A DNA stretch of 33,151 bases, taken from positions 1 to 33,151 of the forward strand of contig HF990325.1 in NCBI GenBank assembly GCA_000432775.1, in the 5' to 3' direction. Position numbers and translations under genes: made by a program. Of this stretch, positions 1-7,408 are shown piece after piece. The DNA comes from Alistipes sp. CAG:831. GTDB taxonomy: Bacteria > Bacteroidota > Bacteroidia > Bacteroidales > UBA932. Every line of letters starts with the position of its first letter. Position 1 is the stretch's first letter. The notes beneath the pieces are model-generated. The model searched no databases, was not told where the DNA came from, and saw only the letters and a list, made by a program, of their open reading frames with translations.

Positions 1-69
1 GTCAAAAGGAGTGATTATAACGGCATTATACATCTCGACCTGCGGGAATTCCTGCGTAACGGATTCTGA
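1..69 (+). CDS. 3' end of an unidentified gene (partial)
   Basis: The first reading frame is open from base 1 to a TGA at 67-69 and gives a 22-residue C-terminal tail ending in LREFLRNGF. Only the tail is in the window and I do not recognise the family. It could also be a chance open stretch. In its favour, the next gene (slyD, opposite strand) ends at 167 behind a terminator-like hairpin at 107-148, so a converging plus-strand gene ending here would fit. Confidence 0.35.
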   Translation, partial: VKRSDYNGIIHLDLREFLRNGF

Positions 70-94
70 ATCTGCGGTAGTTGCGGAGGTTTGG

Positions 95-148
95 CAAAAA
101 AAATGAGCTGCATTTTTCGAGGTCTCACAAGGAGGTGAAAAATGCAGC
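95..148 (-). terminator. Rho-independent terminator of the tldD-slyD operon
   Basis: A perfect 12-base inverted repeat (107-118 with 137-148, arms GCTGCATTTTTC and GAAAAATGCAGC) encloses an 18-base loop. Read on the minus strand, the stem is followed within three bases by a run of eight T (plus-strand A run ending near 103), just downstream of the slyD stop. On the plus strand only a weak TTTT follows, so it acts mainly for the minus strand. Confidence 0.7.
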
Positions 149-166
149 CCGTTTTATAATGCGTGC

Positions 167-712
167 TTACTCGCAACCGCCGCAGCAGCTTCCGCCGCAG
201 GAGGAGCATCCGCCTCCGCAGGAGCTCTGCTTGAACTCTCCGTGCAGGCCTTCGGTCAGTTCCTGCTCGGTGGCGTCGCGGACAGTGAGGATCTTGCCTG
301 TGAAGTTGAGGGTCTTGCCGGCCATGGGATGGTTGAAGTTCATCATGACGCTGTTGTCCTTGACTTCATGGACTTTGCCGTGCATTACGCCGCCCTGCTG
401 GTTCATCATCGGTATCATGTTGCCGACTGTGAGGAGGCCTTCCTGAATCTTTCCGTCCACTTCGAAGATGTGCTTGGGCAGCTCGACTATCATGTCGGGG
501 TTGTGCTCGCCGTAGCCTTCGGAAGGAGTGAGGGTGAACTCAAATGTGTCACCGGGCTCCTTGCCGGCTATGTTCTCCTCGAACTTGGGCAGTAGATAGC
601 CCATGCCGAAGATGAAGTCGAGGGGACGGTCTTCCGTGGTCTGGTCGGCCACCTGGCCGTCAACTGTGAGGGTGTAGGTGAGTTCTACAACTTTCTTGTC
701 ACTGATTTTCAT
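167..712 (-). CDS. slyD: FKBP-type peptidyl-prolyl isomerase, SlyD-like, with Cys-rich tail
   Basis: This is a cytoplasmic proline isomerase/chaperone of the SlyD type, 181 aa. The split FKBP domain is visible: the N-terminal part carries LDFIFGMGYLLPKFE (about 31-45) and SEGYGEHNPDM (64-74), the chaperone 'insert-in-flap' region runs from about 75 to 125, and the FKBP fold resumes at FNHPMAGKTL (126-135). The last 17 residues hold six cysteines (165, 169, 172, 176, 177, 180). In SlyD such tails bind nickel and other metals; here the tail uses Cys only, without the His found in Escherichia coli. The start lies 14 bases inside the end of nhaC, so it is probably translationally coupled as the last gene of the tldD-tldE-nhaC-slyD operon. 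Confidence 0.93.
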   Translation of the reverse strand: MKISDKKVVELTYTLTVDGQVADQTTEDRPLDFIFGMGYLLPKFEENIAGKEPGDTFEFTLTPSEGYGEHNPDMIVELPKHIFEVDGKIQEGLLTVGNMIPMMNQQGGVMHGKVHEVKDNSVMMNFNHPMAGKTLNFTGKILTVRDATEQELTEGLHGEFKQSSCGGGCSSCGGSCCGGCE

Positions 713-2165
713 TGTCGTTGGTATTATTGTTTGTTTGATTGTTATCGCTGAGTCTGTGTATCTTCCAGCCTATGGCCGCTACGGCTATGGACATCAGGGG
801 AGACAGCAGGTTGAAGATGCAGTAGGGGAGGTAGGTGAGGGTGGCCACTCCGAGGACGGTGGACTGTACCACTCCGCAGGTGTTCCACGGCACTAGTACG
901 GATGTCACCGTGGCCGAGTCCTCGAGACTGCGGCTGAGCAGTTCCGGTGCGTAACCGCGCTTGCGGTAGGCTTCCGCAAACATTTTTCCGGGTACGATGA
1001 TGGACATGTACTGGTCGGAGAGCACCAGGTTGCAGAAGATGCCTGAGGCGACGGTGGCTGAGACGAGCTGTACCGCGCTTTTCAGGCCGGAAATGATCCT
1101 GGCAGTGATGGCTTCTATCATTCCAGAGGCCTCCATGACTCCGCCGAATACTATCACGCACAGGATGAGCCAGATGGTGCCGAGCATACCGGACATTCCC
1201 GAGGTGCAGGCCAGGGTGTCCAGCATCGGGTCTCCGGTAGATACCGTGACATCCGCGGCCATGGACTGGTAGAGGAAGTAGAAGAACTCCCTGAATCCCC
1301 TTCCGTCTCCGCAGATCTGTGCGATAAGCTCAGGCTGGACGAAAAAGGCTATGATGCCGGACAGCAGGGCTGAGACCAGGAGGGTGATGAAAGGGGGTAT
1401 CTTCTTGTATATCATGAAGATTGTCAGGCAGGGGATGAGCAGCAGCCATGGGCTGATTACGAAGGCCGAGGAGAGGCTGGCGTACTGGGCACTCAGGTCC
1501 AGTTCCGAAGAAGGAGTGTATGTGAATCCCACGATGGTGAACACTATGCCGGAGATGATGAAGGAAGGCATATTGGTGTACAGCAGGTAGTTGATATTCT
1601 TGTAGAGGCTTACTCCCGCGACGGATGATGCGAGGTTGGTGGTGTCGGACATGGGTGAGCGCTTGTCCCCGAAGTAGGCTCCGGAGATGATGGCGCCGGC
1701 CAGCCAGCCCTCGGAGATACCCAGCATGGTCCCCGCGCTCATCATCGCGACTCCTATAGTGCCGATAGTCGTCCACGAGCTGCCGGAGAGTACCGAGACT
1801 ATGGCCGTGAGCAGGAATATCACAAGCAGGAAAATCTTTGGGCTGATGAGTTTCATCCCGTAGTATATAAGGGTGGGCACGACTCCAGAGAGCATCCAGG
1901 TGGATGTCAGGGCGCCGATCATCAGCAGGATGAAGATGGCCGGGCCGGTCTTGCTGAGATTGTCGGTGATGCCGGCCTCGAGCCTGGACCAGGGTATTTT
2001 GAGATAGAATAAAGAAATCCCGATGACCGTCAGCGCGGCCAACAGCAGGGCTACCTGAGAGGCACCACCTGTGATGTCTGCCCCGAAGACGGTCACTCCG
2101 ATAACAATCAGAATCATCAGCAGGATGACCGGGATGAAGGATATTAGTAGTCCAGGTTGTCTCAT
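699..2165 (-). CDS. nhaC: Na+/H+ antiporter, NhaC family
   Basis: This 488-residue integral membrane protein has about a dozen hydrophobic segments, beginning with residues 5-25. It resembles NhaC-type sodium/proton antiporters, including the conserved stretches SGSSWTTIGTIGVAMM and YFGDKRSPMSDTTNLA and a late SATVTSVLVPWNTCG. It probably exports Na+ in exchange for H+ at the inner membrane. I start at the ATG at 2165 (MRQPGLL...), because upstream in-frame codons would only read into the tldE gene. That ATG shares one base with the tldE stop (TAATG), typical of coupled translation. The 3' end overlaps slyD by 14 bases. The exact ion cannot be told from sequence. Confidence 0.9.
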   Translation of the reverse strand: MRQPGLLISFIPVILLMILIVIGVTVFGADITGGASQVALLLAALTVIGISLFYLKIPWSRLEAGITDNLSKTGPAIFILLMIGALTSTWMLSGVVPTLIYYGMKLISPKIFLLVIFLLTAIVSVLSGSSWTTIGTIGVAMMSAGTMLGISEGWLAGAIISGAYFGDKRSPMSDTTNLASSVAGVSLYKNINYLLYTNMPSFIISGIVFTIVGFTYTPSSELDLSAQYASLSSAFVISPWLLLIPCLTIFMIYKKIPPFITLLVSALLSGIIAFFVQPELIAQICGDGRGFREFFYFLYQSMAADVTVSTGDPMLDTLACTSGMSGMLGTIWLILCVIVFGGVMEASGMIEAITARIISGLKSAVQLVSATVASGIFCNLVLSDQYMSIIVPGKMFAEAYRKRGYAPELLSRSLEDSATVTSVLVPWNTCGVVQSTVLGVATLTYLPYCIFNLLSPLMSIAVAAIGWKIHRLSDNNQTNNNTNDNENQ

Positions 2166-3472
2166 TATATTCCACTTATATCTGCCCCTTCGAATGCCAG
2201 TGTGGGTATCTGCCACTGCATGAAGTCGATAGGGTCGTTGCCGATGAATATATTGTGGGCCCACAGGGATATAAAGTTCCCTGTTAGGTTCATCTCCTTG
2301 ACGGGATAGAGGCGTTCTCCATTCTCAAAGTACCAGCCCTCGATGCCGTATGAGAAATCACCGGTAACCGGGTTGCTGTTGCCTCCGTTGAATCCGGTGA
2401 TCAGGATGCCTGTGCCTGTCTGCCGGATGATGTCGTCCAGGCCCTTGCCGGAGTTCTTCGGAAAGTATACGGCGAATGCGTCCTCGATGGTCCGCTGCAT
2501 ACCGAGCTTGTTCGCAAAGTAGGTGTTGAGGAAATAGGTGCATATTTTTCCGTCCCTGATGATGTCGATGGGAGAGGTTGCAACACCTTCGCTGTCGAAA
2601 TATCCTGAGCCTGTACGTCCGGGAATGTGGGGATTGTCGGCGATGTGCAGCCATTCCGGGAAAATCTGTTTGCCCAGGGAATCTATCAGGAACGAATTGC
2701 GCTGCTGCAGGGCCTGGCCGTTGAGGGCGGATATGATGGCCGAGACGGCTTTTGCCGACACGGTGTTTTCCAGCACAATATTGTATTTCCCGGAGGGAAG
2801 CTTGCGTGCGTCAATCATCGGACGGGTCCTTCTGTAGGCGGTCTCACCGCATCCGCGGCGGAGATTTCCGTAGAAGATGGAACCTTCGATCCAGTTGTTC
2901 TGGGGACGGGCCTCGCCGTGTCCTTTTACGGTACATTCGCATGAGACCGAGAAGAAGGTGCCCGATGCCTCCACTTCCAGTCCCCGGGAATCGATGATGT
3001 AGTCGGAGCGCAGGCAGTCATCCCAGTCGCAGGCGGTGGATATAAGGCGGGGGTCGCTTTTGTCGGTCTCGGCGTCCGTGGCCTCTAGGAATTCTGTCTT
3101 CGCCTTGAAGGGAATGTCATGAAACGAGTGGTCGCACTGCAGGAGATCCGGCCGGCCGCCGCGGTAGTACAGGGAAGGGTCGGGCATTTTGCGGCATTCA
3201 TCAGGAGTCAGCAGGAGGCAGGACTCGATGCAGTTTGCGATGAAGGGCTTCAGCTCCTTTCCGTCCATCCTGTTGGTGGAGAACGCGCCGTAGCGTCCTT
3301 GTGCGAATATTGCTATGCCGAGGACGGCCGAGGACGATTCCTGCAGTTTCTCTATGCTTCCGTTGAGGTATGATATCGATGTCTGTGTGCTTTCGGATAG
3401 GGTGACACGGCAGTCCGAGGCTCCGCATCCGAGGGCTGTTTCCAGTGCTTTTCTGGCTATGTCCTTATTCAT
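2165..3472 (-). CDS. tldE: TldE/PmbA-family protein, partner of TldD
   Basis: This 435-aa protein belongs to the TldD/PmbA (modulator of DNA gyrase) family. TldD and TldE form a heterodimeric metalloprotease in which TldD supplies the zinc site. As expected for the E subunit, no HExxxH motif is present. Family features are the N-terminal SDCRVTLSESTQTSISYLNG region and the C-terminal GFNGGNSNPVTGDFSYGIEG block (about 365-385). It begins at ATG 3472, inside the last codons of tldD (8-base overlap), so the two subunits are coupled. The natural substrate in Bacteroidota is not known; in E. coli the complex processes microcin B17 and degrades unfolded peptides such as CcdA. Confidence 0.92.
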   Translation of the reverse strand: MNKDIARKALETALGCGASDCRVTLSESTQTSISYLNGSIEKLQESSSAVLGIAIFAQGRYGAFSTNRMDGKELKPFIANCIESCLLLTPDECRKMPDPSLYYRGGRPDLLQCDHSFHDIPFKAKTEFLEATDAETDKSDPRLISTACDWDDCLRSDYIIDSRGLEVEASGTFFSVSCECTVKGHGEARPQNNWIEGSIFYGNLRRGCGETAYRRTRPMIDARKLPSGKYNIVLENTVSAKAVSAIISALNGQALQQRNSFLIDSLGKQIFPEWLHIADNPHIPGRTGSGYFDSEGVATSPIDIIRDGKICTYFLNTYFANKLGMQRTIEDAFAVYFPKNSGKGLDDIIRQTGTGILITGFNGGNSNPVTGDFSYGIEGWYFENGERLYPVKEMNLTGNFISLWAHNIFIGNDPIDFMQWQIPTLAFEGADISGI

Positions 3473-4901
3473 TGATGCCTCCTACGTTAAGTTTGCTTAC
3501 CAGAACGGACGGCATGCCGCATGATACGGGACAATACTGTCCTTTCCCGCATGTCCATGTGCCGTCGTCCACTATGAGATTGTCGGCTACGCCGGTAATC
3601 GAGGCCAGAGCCTCGGGACCGTTGCCTATGATATTGGTATCCTTGACGGGACGTGTCAGACGGCCGTCCTCGATCAGGTAGCCGGACTTCACGTAGAATG
3701 TAAAGTCCCCGGCGCCGATCTGTACCTGGCCGTTGGCGAAGTTGTCCACATAGATACCCTTTTTCACTGACCGGATAAGGTCTTCTTCCGTTGCGGGACC
3801 GTTTTCCATATAGGTCGAGCGCATTCTCGGAATCGGCATGTACCGGAAGGATTCGCGGCGTCCGTTTCCGGTGGGGGCGACTCCGTAATGGCGGGCGCTT
3901 ATGCGGTCGTGCAGGTAGGAGTTGAGGATGCCGTTGCGCACCATGTATGTCTTCTGCCCCGGAACTCCCTCGTCATCGACATTGACGGAGCCTCGGAAGT
4001 GGGGCAGGGTGCCGTCGTCTACGATATTGATGTCGGGAGAGCAGACCTGCTTGCCCATCCGGTCGGAGAAAATCGATACGCCCTTGCGGTTGAAGTCCGC
4101 TTCGAATGAGTGTCCTATGGCTTCGTGCAGCAGTATGCCGGAACCGCCGGCTCCCATGACGACCGGCATTTCCCCGCAAGGAGGCCGGTTCGCCTCGAAG
4201 AGTCTCATGCACCCTTTCACGGCTTCGTCGGCAAGGGAGGCTGCCATCTCTTCGGACAGGAACTCGAAGCCTTTCCGGTAGCTCCTGGACGAGTAGAAAT
4301 TTTCCATCCTGCTGCCGTTCTTCATGACCACGGTGGCGGACATCCTGGCCATGGGGCGCGTGTCCGAGAAACATTCCCCGAGGGAGTTGAAAAACAGTAC
4401 CCGGGTCAGCATGTCCCCCAAGTTGCCGGTGATGCTGACTATGCGGTCGGAACCTCTGTTGATGAAGTCCCGCAGCATCAGGAGGTAGTGCTTTTTCTCC
4501 ACGATGGAGTGCTCCTCCCATCCGGATACGACAGGATACCGGTCGGTATAGCTGACCGGGGTGCAGTTCTCCGGCAGTGTTACTGCAGCTGCCGTGCCTC
4601 CTGCTATCTCCGCTGCAGTCGCAGCAGCCTTCATCAGATCCTCGAACCGGGTGCTTTCAGAAAATGCGTATCCCGTCCGGTCACCTTTCAGCACCCTTAT
4701 GCCGGCACCGAAATCTATGTGGGACCGCACGGAATTGACCTCTCCGTCCCTAAGGGACAGATCATTGCTGACTGTGTGCTCGAAAAAGATATCGGCATAG
4801 TCCCCGCCTTTGGACAGGGCTGCTTCCAGTATTCTCCTGGCTTCATGCTCTCCGGCGCCGAACAGCGGGAAGAATGATGTGTCTATAGTCGGTGTGTTCA
4901 T
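3465..4901 (-). CDS. tldD: TldD metalloprotease subunit
   Basis: This 478-aa protein is the catalytic TldD subunit. The zinc-binding HExxxH motif is present as HEAIGH (H259, E260, H264). It is followed by the conserved SFEADF, and the C-terminal CGKGQ.CPVSCG segment is typical of the family. It is the first gene of the operon running towards slyD and overlaps tldE by 8 bases. The ATG at 4901 is the first in-frame start. Only 13 bases upstream lies a strong hairpin (4915-4948). I see no TAnnTTTG promoter between that hairpin and the start, so transcription may come from further upstream or by read-through. Confidence 0.95.
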   Translation of the reverse strand: MNTPTIDTSFFPLFGAGEHEARRILEAALSKGGDYADIFFEHTVSNDLSLRDGEVNSVRSHIDFGAGIRVLKGDRTGYAFSESTRFEDLMKAAATAAEIAGGTAAAVTLPENCTPVSYTDRYPVVSGWEEHSIVEKKHYLLMLRDFINRGSDRIVSITGNLGDMLTRVLFFNSLGECFSDTRPMARMSATVVMKNGSRMENFYSSRSYRKGFEFLSEEMAASLADEAVKGCMRLFEANRPPCGEMPVVMGAGGSGILLHEAIGHSFEADFNRKGVSIFSDRMGKQVCSPDINIVDDGTLPHFRGSVNVDDEGVPGQKTYMVRNGILNSYLHDRISARHYGVAPTGNGRRESFRYMPIPRMRSTYMENGPATEEDLIRSVKKGIYVDNFANGQVQIGAGDFTFYVKSGYLIEDGRLTRPVKDTNIIGNGPEALASITGVADNLIVDDGTWTCGKGQYCPVSCGMPSVLVSKLNVGGINE

Positions 4902-4914
4902 TTTTCAAGTGAAT

Positions 4915-4948
4915 AAAAGGGGCTCACTGTGATACGAAAGCCCCTTTT
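4915..4948 (-). terminator. Hairpin terminator downstream of the zeta-kinase pair, in the tldD leader
   Basis: A perfect 10-base inverted repeat (AAAAGGGGCT at 4915-4924, AGCCCCTTTT at 4939-4948) has a 14-base loop. On the minus strand the stem ends in TTTTATT. It should terminate the transcript of the 51-aa gene (stop at 4982), yet it also sits immediately before the tldD start, so it could act as an attenuator for tldD. Confidence 0.7.
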
Positions 4949-4981
4949 AGATCTTTGAGTGTGTAGCAGAGTCTGAGATAA

Positions 4982-5137
4982 TTAGATATTGGTAGCCTTG
5001 ACCTTGACCAGTTTTCCGTTCTGGACGAAAGCCAGTTCGGAATTGGTCTTCTTCTTCTCCTTGACCAGGTTCTGGAACGTGGCGTTCAGACCGTCGAGGA
5101 TATTGTCTCTAAGCTCCCGTGATTCTAGTTCGCTCAT
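4982..5137 (-). CDS. 51-aa protein encoded with the zeta-like kinase (candidate antitoxin)
   Basis: A 51-residue ORF starts at ATG 5137 (MSELESREL...) and ends in a TAA at 4982-4984. It overlaps the 3' end of the zeta-like kinase by 29 bases in another frame. The predicted protein is charged: an amphipathic helical N-half (LRDNILDGLNATFQNLV), then a Lys-rich KEKKKTN segment and a short beta-like end (LAFVQNGKLVKVKATNI). There is no recognisable DNA-binding domain. The tight overlap and the terminator just downstream argue that it is real and co-expressed. The arrangement resembles a toxin-antitoxin pair with the order reversed, but antitoxin activity is inference only. Confidence 0.72.
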   Translation of the reverse strand: MSELESRELRDNILDGLNATFQNLVKEKKKTNSELAFVQNGKLVKVKATNI

Positions 5138-5696
5138 AATTGATTAATTGGTTGAACAAGGTTTTGTTATGTATTTTCGTCGTTATGTCCTTACCTCCCT
5201 CGCAGATGATCACAGGTGAGTTGGAATTGTCTATGATCATCCAGTACTCGCAGACCGGTATGTACAGGTGAAACAGGTTCTTTATCCCCATGTCGTACCG
5301 GCGGCGGATACTTTCCTCGCTTACGTTGTGCCCTCCTGACTGTACCCTGAGCTTGACCCTCTCCACGGCAAGCGACGGCATATTCAGCCAAAAGTAGAGC
5401 AGGGTTACTATGTAGCCCCGGCTCTGGGCATTGCGGATGAGGTTGACGTAACTCCTGGTGGCCAGCGTCGTCTCTATCGCGAAATCCTGCCCTTCATTGA
5501 TCATCTCCTCCACTCTGGCCAGCATAATCCTTCCCGCCTGTATCGCGGCCTTCTCCGGGTTGAAGGGAGAGAGACCTCTTGCAATCTCGTCCGCATTTAC
5601 GAAGTTGCCGCAGTTCAGCATATTCGGAAGAATAGTGTAGGAAGCTGTCGTCTTACCCGCACCGTTGCAACCTGAAATGATGAATAACTTAGGCAT
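5109..5696 (-). CDS. Zeta-toxin-like P-loop kinase (COG4185-type)
   Basis: This 195-aa P-loop NTPase resembles COG4185/zeta-toxin proteins. It has Walker A GCNGAGKT (residues 9-16), NADEIARGLSPFNPE (34-48) with the likely catalytic Asp36, FAIETTLA (72-79) and a later R117-containing stretch followed by GGHNVSEESIRRRY (121-134), which supplies arginines for phosphate transfer. Epsilon/zeta toxins phosphorylate UDP-N-acetylglucosamine and so block peptidoglycan synthesis; whether this branch does so is not established. No epsilon-like antitoxin lies upstream. Instead a 51-aa gene overlaps the 3' end. It starts at ATG 5696 with a possible -7 element (TATTTTTG) at 5718-5725. It could also be a housekeeping nucleotide or sugar kinase. 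Confidence 0.85.
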   Translation of the reverse strand: MPKLFIISGCNGAGKTTASYTILPNMLNCGNFVNADEIARGLSPFNPEKAAIQAGRIMLARVEEMINEGQDFAIETTLATRSYVNLIRNAQSRGYIVTLLYFWLNMPSLAVERVKLRVQSGGHNVSEESIRRRYDMGIKNLFHLYIPVCEYWMIIDNSNSPVIICEGGKDITTKIHNKTLFNQLINYERTRITGA

Positions 5697-5717
5697 ACTT
5701 CATAACACAACTGCTTA

Positions 5718-5725
5718 CAAAAATA
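5718..5725 (-). promoter_or_regulatory. Possible -7 promoter element for the zeta-like kinase
   Basis: TATTTTTG on the minus strand matches the Bacteroidota -7 consensus TAnnTTTG. It lies 21 bases before the ATG at 5696. No TTTG occurs at the ideal 19-base spacing, and the region is A/T rich, so the match is weak evidence. Confidence 0.4.
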
Positions 5726-5768
5726 ATGAAAAAACATCAAAAATCGGGCACAAATTGCGAAAAAGTTT

Positions 5769-6476
5769 TCAACATCCGCCTGACGCAGCCACAGCGAAAA
5801 GAGCAAAATCACCCAGTACAGGGTCCTCTGGGAACACTTTCAGCAGAAATCTGGTAATTTCCTCCGCTGTCCGTATATCCGCGCTGTGCCGTGAAGTTAT
5901 ACCCAGATTCGTCGCGCTTCGGTGTACGTGTACGTCCAGAGGAATGATCAGCTCCCGCTTGTCTATCCGCTTCCACAGCCCAAGATCCACTTTTCCGTCG
6001 TCCCGTACCATCCATCGGCGCAGCATGTGGATTTTCTTGTTTGCCGCCGAAGGATCGTCCTTCTGCCCGTAGACGAGGACACGCATCTGTCCCGGAGTGA
6101 GGATTTCGAGACTCTCATTGTCCTGATAGAATACTCTGAGCCTACGGCATATTGCTGCGAACTCCGACCACTTGACAGTCCTGTGCAGGGAAGTTCCGTC
6201 GCTGCGGTATTCTCCCGCCATCACATATCCGTAGGGCTGCCATCCCATTTCGTCCATCGCTCTGCGGCAGTCCCTTACTATCATATCCCTGCGGCCCCAG
6301 GCCAGATGCGCTGCCACTGCCGCAGCCACCTCTACGTCGCGGAGGGTAGCCCTGCCTTCCGCCATAAGGCCGGCGAAGTGCTTGGGAAAGATTATCGGGT
6401 CGCCCTTAAAATATTTCCAGTCATTGTATTGCGCCGCATAATCCCGCAGCAGCTGTATCACCTCAGTTTCATTCAT
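5769..6476 (-). CDS. TIGR02757 family protein (DUF2400)
   Basis: This 235-aa protein matches the TIGR02757/DUF2400 family, common in Bacteroidota and of unknown function. Recognisable blocks are YFKGDPIIFPKHF near the N terminus, HLAWGRRDMI, NKKIHMLRRWMVR and LIIPLDVHVHR near the C terminus. Some family members are described as related to helix-hairpin-helix DNA glycosylases, but I cannot confirm a catalytic Lys/Asp here. I start at ATG 6476 (MNETEV...) because upstream in-frame codons run through the promoter. A TATATTTG element at 6502-6509 fits with a leader of about 19 bases. It is transcribed away from the kinase-recR-mntP operon. Confidence 0.85.
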   Translation of the reverse strand: MNETEVIQLLRDYAAQYNDWKYFKGDPIIFPKHFAGLMAEGRATLRDVEVAAAVAAHLAWGRRDMIVRDCRRAMDEMGWQPYGYVMAGEYRSDGTSLHRTVKWSEFAAICRRLRVFYQDNESLEILTPGQMRVLVYGQKDDPSAANKKIHMLRRWMVRDDGKVDLGLWKRIDKRELIIPLDVHVHRSATNLGITSRHSADIRTAEEITRFLLKVFPEDPVLGDFALFAVAASGGC

Positions 6477-6488
6477 GCTTTTTTTGAC

Positions 6489-6496
6489 TATTTTTG
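6489..6496 (+). promoter_or_regulatory. -7 element for the kinase-recR-mntP operon
   Basis: TATTTTTG matches TAnnTTTG and lies 27 bases before the ATG at 6524. It faces the opposite-strand element at 6502-6509, so the two predicted start sites would overlap by a few bases. Confidence 0.45.
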
Positions 6497-6501
6497 TCGC
6501 G

Positions 6502-6509
6502 CAAATATA
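6502..6509 (-). promoter_or_regulatory. -7 element for the TIGR02757 gene
   Basis: TATATTTG on the minus strand is a good match to the Bacteroidota -7 consensus, 25 bases before the ATG at 6476. No clear -33 element is visible. Confidence 0.5.
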
Positions 6510-6523
6510 ATGACAGAGCGGCA

Positions 6524-7402
6524 ATGATAATCACGGCAGACAGCGGTTCTACCTCCATCGACTGGAGGGTGCTGAGGCCTGGAGAGACTGCCAGAAAACT
6601 GGAGTCTCCAGGGGTCAATCCTGTGCTTCAGGACGTTGGGGCTATGCAGGAGGTGTTCGCTACGGCTCTCCGGGATGTGGCTGAGGAGGTTCTATCCGAC
6701 TGCGGCAATGCTATTCCGACTGTCAGAGTGTACTTTTACGGCGCCGGTGTGGTGTCGGAGGCAGCCGGAGATAAGGTCCGGGAAGCCCTGCATGCCGTCC
6801 TGCCTGGGAGCTTGGTGACAGTCGGGTCGGACCTGGAGGCTGCGGCGCTGGCTCTCCTGGGCGGTGGGGACGGTATTGCGGCTATTCTCGGAACAGGCTC
6901 GAACAGCGGGCTTTACCTCGGAGGAAGGATTGTCCGTAGCATTCCGGCCGGAGGCTTCATCCTCGGAGACGAGGGCAGCGGGGCCTGGCTTGGGAAAATG
7001 CTGTTGGCGGACTATATCAAGGGGCTGCTGCCTCAGGAACTGGATGCTGCCATGCGGGAGGAGTACCCGGAGCTCGACTATCCTACGATAATCGGACGGG
7101 TCTATCGCGGGGAGATGCCTTCGCGGTATCTGGCCTCGTTCTCCCTTTTTCTGGGGAGAAGGAAGGACTGTCCGTATGTCCGTGAGCTGATAGCCGGCGG
7201 GTTCCGGCTTTTCCTCGAGCGCAGTGTGATGCGCTGCGGCCGTCCGGACCTGCCTTTGGCTGCGGTCGGGTCGGTGGCCTGCGCCTACGGGGACATTCTC
7301 CGGGAAGTGGCAGAAGAATTCGGTGTCCGGCAGGTGATTACGGCATCGGGGGCCGGAGATGGCCTGGAGCGTTATTTTCTGAACAGAAGAACAGTAGAGT
7401 GA
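6524..7402 (+). CDS. BadF/BadG-type ATPase, N-acetylglucosamine-kinase-like
   Basis: This 292-aa protein has the ASKHA (actin/hexokinase) fold pattern of the BadF/BadG/BcrA ATPase family, which includes eukaryotic-type GlcNAc kinase. The phosphate-1 motif is ADSGSTSIDW at the N terminus. A second glycine-rich loop reads ILGTGSNSG (about 117-125), followed by GGFILGDEGSGAWLG, typical of GlcNAc kinases. It probably phosphorylates an amino sugar, perhaps from cell-wall recycling; the substrate is inference. I use ATG 6524, since the upstream ATG at 6510 opens a five-codon reading frame. It is the first gene of an operon, with recR starting 7 bases after its stop. Confidence 0.85.
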   Translation: MIITADSGSTSIDWRVLRPGETARKLESPGVNPVLQDVGAMQEVFATALRDVAEEVLSDCGNAIPTVRVYFYGAGVVSEAAGDKVREALHAVLPGSLVTVGSDLEAAALALLGGGDGIAAILGTGSNSGLYLGGRIVRSIPAGGFILGDEGSGAWLGKMLLADYIKGLLPQELDAAMREEYPELDYPTIIGRVYRGEMPSRYLASFSLFLGRRKDCPYVRELIAGGFRLFLERSVMRCGRPDLPLAAVGSVACAYGDILREVAEEFGVRQVITASGAGDGLERYFLNRRTVE

Positions 7403-7408
7403 CAATTT

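Noticed and set aside
2166..2264. Longer N terminus for NhaC
   Set aside because: The extra 33 residues are hydrophilic, overlap tldE codons and are not typical of the family; the TAATG junction gives a better start.
4110..4877. 255-codon plus-strand open frame
   Set aside because: Antisense to tldD, no recognisable motifs; a by-product of GC-rich codon use.
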